Shown in pieces: positions 59,872 through 64,000 of a stretch of DNA of 64,000 bases. Both the position numbers and the translations under genes were made by a program. The notes beneath the pieces were generated by a model, which was not told the DNA's origin, searched no databases, and saw only the letters and a list, made by a program, of their open reading frames with translations. Every line of letters starts with the position of its first letter. The first letter of the stretch is position 1. The stretch spans positions 9,929,501-9,993,500 of the forward strand of contig CANTUQ010000043.1 in assembly GCA_947683425.1 (NCBI GenBank), in the 5' to 3' direction. The stretch is from Excoecaria cochinchinensis. Taxonomy: Eukaryota > Streptophyta > Magnoliopsida > Malpighiales > Euphorbiaceae.

Positions 59872-61013
59872 CACATGGTTTATTGAATCCCATTCCAATT
59901 CCTTAGTGGAAATGGGACAACATTACCATGGACTTAGTTTTGGGTTTACCAATGACATCGAGGTAGCACGATTCAGTGTGGGTAGTAGTTGATCGGTTTT
60001 CTAAGTCAGCTCACTTTATACCGATTCGACTCGACTACTCCATGGATAGATTGGCTAATTTATATGTGAAAGAGATTGTTGGACTGCATGGTATTCCTTT
60101 GTCTATTGTTTCCAATAGAGATCCAAGATTTACTTCAAAGTTCTGGGTTTGCAAGCTGCTTTGGGTACTAGATTGAATTTCAGTACACCTTTCCACCTGC
60201 AGATTGATGGACAGTCTGAAAGAGTAATTCAGTTGTTGGAAGATTTGCTTCGGGCATATGTATTAAATTTCTCAAAGAGCTGGGATCAGTATATTCCGTT
60301 AATGGAATTTGCTGATAATAATAGTTATCAAGCGAGTATTGGTATGGCACCATTTGGAGTTCTGTAAGGTAGAAAGTGTCGGACTTCGGTTTGTTGGAGA
60401 GAATTGACTGAGTATAAGGCCATTGGTCCTGATTTGGTTAGGGATACTGAGGAGAAAGCGAAGTTAATTGAGCAACGATTAGAGACTGCAAGTGATAGAC
60501 AAAAAATCGTACATGGACCTAAAGAGAAAAGACATTGAATTTGAAGTGGGTGATAAAGTGTTTCTAAAAGTATCTCCATAGAGGAAAGCACTAAGGTTTG
60601 GAAAGAAGGGAAAGCTGAGTCCGAGGTTTATTGGGCCATATGAGGTGTTAGAAAGAGTGGGATCCGTGGCTTACCGATTGGCTTTGCCTCCAGCATTGTC
60701 TAAGCTCCCTGATGTTTTCCATGTATCAATACTTCGGAGATATTGTTCGAACGAATCCCATATCATTCCAGTGTAAGATGTGCAAGTGCAACCGGACTTT
60801 TCTTATGATGAAAAGCCCAAAGAGATTATGGCAAGAGAAGTTAAGTAGCTTTAGAATAGGCAGGTTCCATTAGTTAAAGTGCTTTGGGAACATCACGGGA
60901 TTAAAGATGTGACTTGGGAATCGGAAGCAGCTATGCGAGATCAATACCCTCAATTATTTGATTCAGGTATGAACTTCGGGGACAAAATTCTTATAAGGAG
61001 GGAAGAGTTATAA
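59872..61013 (+). pseudogene. pol: E2 pol, part 2: integrase core and chromodomain
   Basis: Continues part 1 in frame after the CACTA element. Integrase core: TMDLVLGLP (first Asp), SNRDPRFTSKF (the second catalytic Asp is Asn) and GQSERVIQ (Glu). A frameshift lies near 60145. The C-terminal segment VKVLWEHHGIKDVTWESE (about 60875-60930) with RDQYPQLFD is a chromodomain-like region; in chromoviruses this targets integration to marked chromatin. The frame ends at 61013, overlapping the 3' LTR start. Stops occur near 59912, 59965 and 60366. Confidence 0.85.
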
Positions 61014-61705
61014 CAGCCCGAATATTACCCTAGTAGTAAATTGGTTTTATTATTGTATTTGGGTAAATTTAATTTGAAGTTTGCTAAAATTAGGACTCAA
61101 GTGTAAGTTAATTAAGGACTTGATTGTAAAAAAAATAAAATAAGTTCTAGTGATCAATGTGTAATAGAGCATGATTAAGTGTAAGTGGACTTGTTTAGCA
61201 CTAATGAGGATTTAATAATTCTAAAGGAAGACAGATTTTAGGTGAGTGGTAGTTGCTATAGTGGAAATCTGGGTGTCACCCCCTCCTTTTGCCACATCAC
61301 CCTATGCCATGCAATAAATAGCTTGGATGAAAGAGAAAATCCTTCATTTTCTGCATGTGTTTTTCGACCATTCCTGTCTCCATTCCTTCTTCTTCATTTC
61401 TTTTTCTTTCCTTAGACAATCAATGTGTATTTTCTGCTGATTTTAGTCTTGAGGTGTTTACATGTATGGTTTATCATCTTAGCAAGGCAAGTGGTTTACT
61501 TAGCTTGGTTGTCCTTCTTTTACTCATTCTTCTTCCGTATTTTAGATGGATGTGAGTTTTGATCAATTATATCCAATTCTAGAAATTAGATCATGGTTGT
61601 AATTTTAGAACCAAGGAAGGACAACGGTAAAGCTAAGGTTGGTGAATCAAGAGCAAAGTAAGCTTTAGGAGCAATGGATTGTGAGGTTTGATAAACATTT
61701 CTTTG
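61009..61705 (+). repeat. E2 3' LTR, truncated
   Basis: Starts TATAACAGCCCGAATATT after the purine-rich AAGGAGGGAAGAG. The first G of TGTAAC appears changed to A. AT-rich body with CT-rich stretch (61370-61420). Cut at 61706 by a Tat LTR. Confidence 0.65.
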
Positions 61706-61836
61706 TGTGACGTGCGCCAAACCCCGTGGCTTCTCGAAGGCCCGCTTTAGGGCTATCAGGAGAGGTTCATTGAAACTTGTAAGGTATTTACATGTGCATC
61801 TATTTTGGGCACCAAGGAGATTTCATGGAGTCGCCA

Positions 61837-62048
61837 CCCAATAAAACATTGGGAAAGTTCGTCTCACCTCAGTGAGCCTAAGACGGCGCTGCTATGTCCA
61901 TTTTGGGCAAGCCAGAGGGGTCTTGGAGGTCCCATCCTAATAGAATATTAGGATGGTCCTCTCGCCTCGTGGAGCCTAGGACTATGCAAGTTAAAGCCTT
62001 TTTACGGGACACAAGAGGTGTCTTGGAGATCCCATTAAAATGGGTCTC
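61837..62048 (-). repeat. Three tandem stem-loop modules in Tat LTR
   Basis: CCCAAT/ATTGGG (61837-61853), CCATCCTAATA/TATTAGGATGG (61932-61956) and GAGATCCCA/TGGGTCTC (62026-62048), each followed by a ctcgcctc...gagccta-like phrase. Stem sequences differ; spacing is about 90 bases. Confidence 0.8.
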
Positions 62049-62982
62049 TCGCCTCGTTGAGCCCAAAGACCAGAGATGGTTCAGGACTCCCCATTTATTC
62101 ATACCTTTGATTAAGTTTATAATTGAGTTTTGAATTTAGTATTTCATCCCATTTCTAATTCAATTTTAATGCAATTTAATTAAACGCATATGTCAAACAC
62201 ATAATAAAAAGCGATAAATAAAATAAATAAAAGCGAAATAAATTACAACAAAACTAGGGGCGGAATACAACTCCCATTTGTAAGTAAAATGCAATCCACA
62301 CATAAATCGGGCTATTTATTAGAGATGAGGACATTGGTCCTCACATGCATGTTTAAATAAAATAATTTTAATGTGACAATTTTATTTGGGATGAAGATTA
62401 GGACATTGGTCCCTTTTTTATTAGGAAAATCTAAGTTAATTAATAGAAATACTTTGGCGACCTTTTAAATTAACGTGCATATAAATTATCGTGCATGAAA
62501 AATAAATTATTACAAATTACATATTAAAACAAATAAACAAAACCCAAAATGAAAGAAAAACAATAAAGATAATAAATTAACAAGGTAGCTCTCAAGTGTA
62601 TCTTCAACTCTCCATGAGCTCCCACTTGCCATAAAAAACTCACACACGGAAAGTAAGCATTTGAGAATAAAAAGACAAATAAAAAAAATGTTAGTAAAAA
62701 CAATGAATTTAAACACATAATATAAAAGACATAAAAATAAAGCCAATAAAAAATGTATCATGCATGACCAATTAATTTAATGACATAATAAAAAAATATG
62801 CAACTTAACCCATTACTCATTTAACATGCATAAAAAGTATAACATAATAATAATAAAATTCAACATGTATAGGCAAGCATAAAATTATAATGATAAAACT
62901 CAACATGCATAAAAACATGAATAAAATAAACATAAAATTCAGCATGTATAAAAATAAAAATAACATAAATTCATCATACAAG

Positions 62983-63076
<94 letters not shown>
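62983..63076. repeat. (AAT)n microsatellite in Tat LTR
   Basis: About 30 uninterrupted AAT units, at the LTR position where other Tat copies have similar tracts. Confidence 0.97.
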
Positions 63077-63078
<2 letters not shown>

Positions 63079-64000
63079 GAAGATGAACAATTCAATTAAA
63101 TATGGAAGAACAATATGAAAATAAAAATAAGCCAATTATGCTAAAACATGTTAGATGATAATACTAATAATATATGTGAACAAAAATGATGACAATGATA
63201 TGAACATGAACAATTAAAGAAGAAACAAGAACAAGAAATAATAGTATAAACAATTAGATAAAGAATAAGAAGTAAAAACATGAACAATTAAATAATAGAT
63301 CTAAAAAAATTTACATGATGATTAATTAAATAAAATCAAAAGAATAAAAAAAAATAAAATGATAAAACTAAAAGAATTTACATATTAATTAAATAACAAT
63401 AAAAGAATGAAATTAAAATTAAATGAAGAAATTGAGCCAAGAATAATTACCCTCAAAATTTATCTTGAAGAAATGAAGGTAGATGATCCAATTCCTTGTC
63501 TTGATTTGAAGAATATAATTAGAAAAATAAAATATTGAAAGATGAATTTTACTCAAGAACAAACAATTAATTTATTTGTCTTAAAGTAAAAAAAATTGTT
63601 AATTGAAAAGAAGAAAATTCCCAACAACAAAAATTATTATTTTTGCCTTAAGAATTCACTTGGAAAAATCCTTTAGAAAAATTGAGAGAGTTTGGTTTGA
63701 GAGAAGAAAGAAGAATAAAAATATTTTCTAAAGAAAATCCCCCTTTTTCCTTTAAAATTCCCCTTTTATTTTTCCCTCAAAAATCAGATTTTTAATGGAA
63801 GAATTAAATTGAATTAAATTCAATAAAACCCAAAAAACTGAAGAAAATCAAAAGTTTGAATTTTTAAGAGTTCTCCCATTGAATTCTACAAAAACAATTG
63901 AAGAAAAATCAATTTTTGAGGCCAAAATGGCAAAAAATCGGAAAATGGGCGACCAAGGGGCGACAGGGGCGACCGACGGCCTTCTTGCGCGCCAGGGCGC

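Larger units (their letters stand above)
26021..61705 (+). mobile_element. E2: Tekay/Del-like chromovirus, interrupted
   Basis: Plus-strand order: 5' LTR, PBS, gag, protease, RT, RNase H, integrase, chromodomain, 3' LTR. Integrase is split at 30790/59869 by the CACTA element; about 6.6 kb of this span is E2 itself. The chromodomain and iMet PBS fit chromoviruses. Roughly 25 premature stops plus single-base frame shifts show it has long been dead. The 3' LTR start (TATAACAGCCCG) is not visibly homologous to the left LTR, which is itself rearranged. Confidence 0.8.
61706..64000 (-). repeat. Tat LTR, running off the window
   Basis: Plus strand TGTGACGTGCGCCAAACC at the 3' terminus, inserted in or beside E2's 3' LTR. 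Contains three stem-loop modules (61837-62048), palindromes GAGGACATTGGTCCTC near 62326 and AGGACATTGGTCC near 62400, an AAT tract, and the start of a GC island at 63940-64000. Its other end, and whether coding follows, lie beyond the window. Confidence 0.85.

Overview
This is a gene-poor stretch of a large, AT-rich flowering-plant genome. The Ty3/gypsy lineages, the CACTA transposon and the captured plant gene fragments suggest a eudicot, but the species cannot be named from sequence alone. I see no intact host gene, rRNA, tRNA or CRISPR array. Nearly everything is LTR retrotransposon sequence, mostly decayed, plus one DNA transposon carrying host exon fragments.

Layout. 1-3555: gag and 5' LTR of a minus-strand Tekay/Del-like chromovirus (E1). 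3649-4615: LTR fragment. 4616-8843: 3' LTR and 3' untranslated region of a truncated minus-strand Tat element (T1). 8844-14859: mosaic of LTR fragments around a solo Tat LTR (10935-13370). 14860-20816: very long LTR-like unit (L) with a TATA box and a 1.2-kb internal tandem duplication. 20817-22575: Tat LTR piece ending in a large AAT/AAC microsatellite. 22576-25254: second L copy. 25255-26020: inverted chromovirus LTR fragment. 26021-61705: chromovirus E2. 61706-64000: another Tat LTR running off the window.

E2 is a nested stack that can be resolved to the base at three levels. Its integrase is split by a CACTA element (30791-59868; 3-bp duplication TTC; CACTA termini). The CACTA element is split by a plus-strand Tat element T2 (32593-56162; 5-bp duplication GCCTG). 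The gag of T2 is split by a minus-strand Tat element T3 (33282-46890; 5-bp duplication CTCCT). Removing each insert with one duplication copy brings the host reading frame back together. Order of insertion: E2, then CACTA, then T2, then T3.

T3 is the best preserved. It has two near-identical LTRs, PBS, PPT, gag, protease, RT, RNase H, a second archaeal-type RNase H, and integrase, but carries several premature stops and two frame breaks. T2 kept gag and lost most of pol. The CACTA element has no recognisable transposase but carries exons of 40S ribosomal protein S7 (eS7) and of the regulatory domain of a CTR1/EDR1-type Raf-like kinase, so it looks like a non-autonomous gene-capturing (Pack-CACTA) element.

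The least explained signal is structural. LTRs of three different families contain tandem short stem-loop modules whose stem sequences differ between neighbours or copies while base pairing is kept. Tekay-type LTRs also hold a cluster of perfect palindromes (up to 33 bp), and Tat LTRs share a twice-repeated GGACATTGGTCC palindrome. The 3' untranslated regions of the three Tat elements carry different tandem arrays (52, 64, and 47 plus 77 bp).
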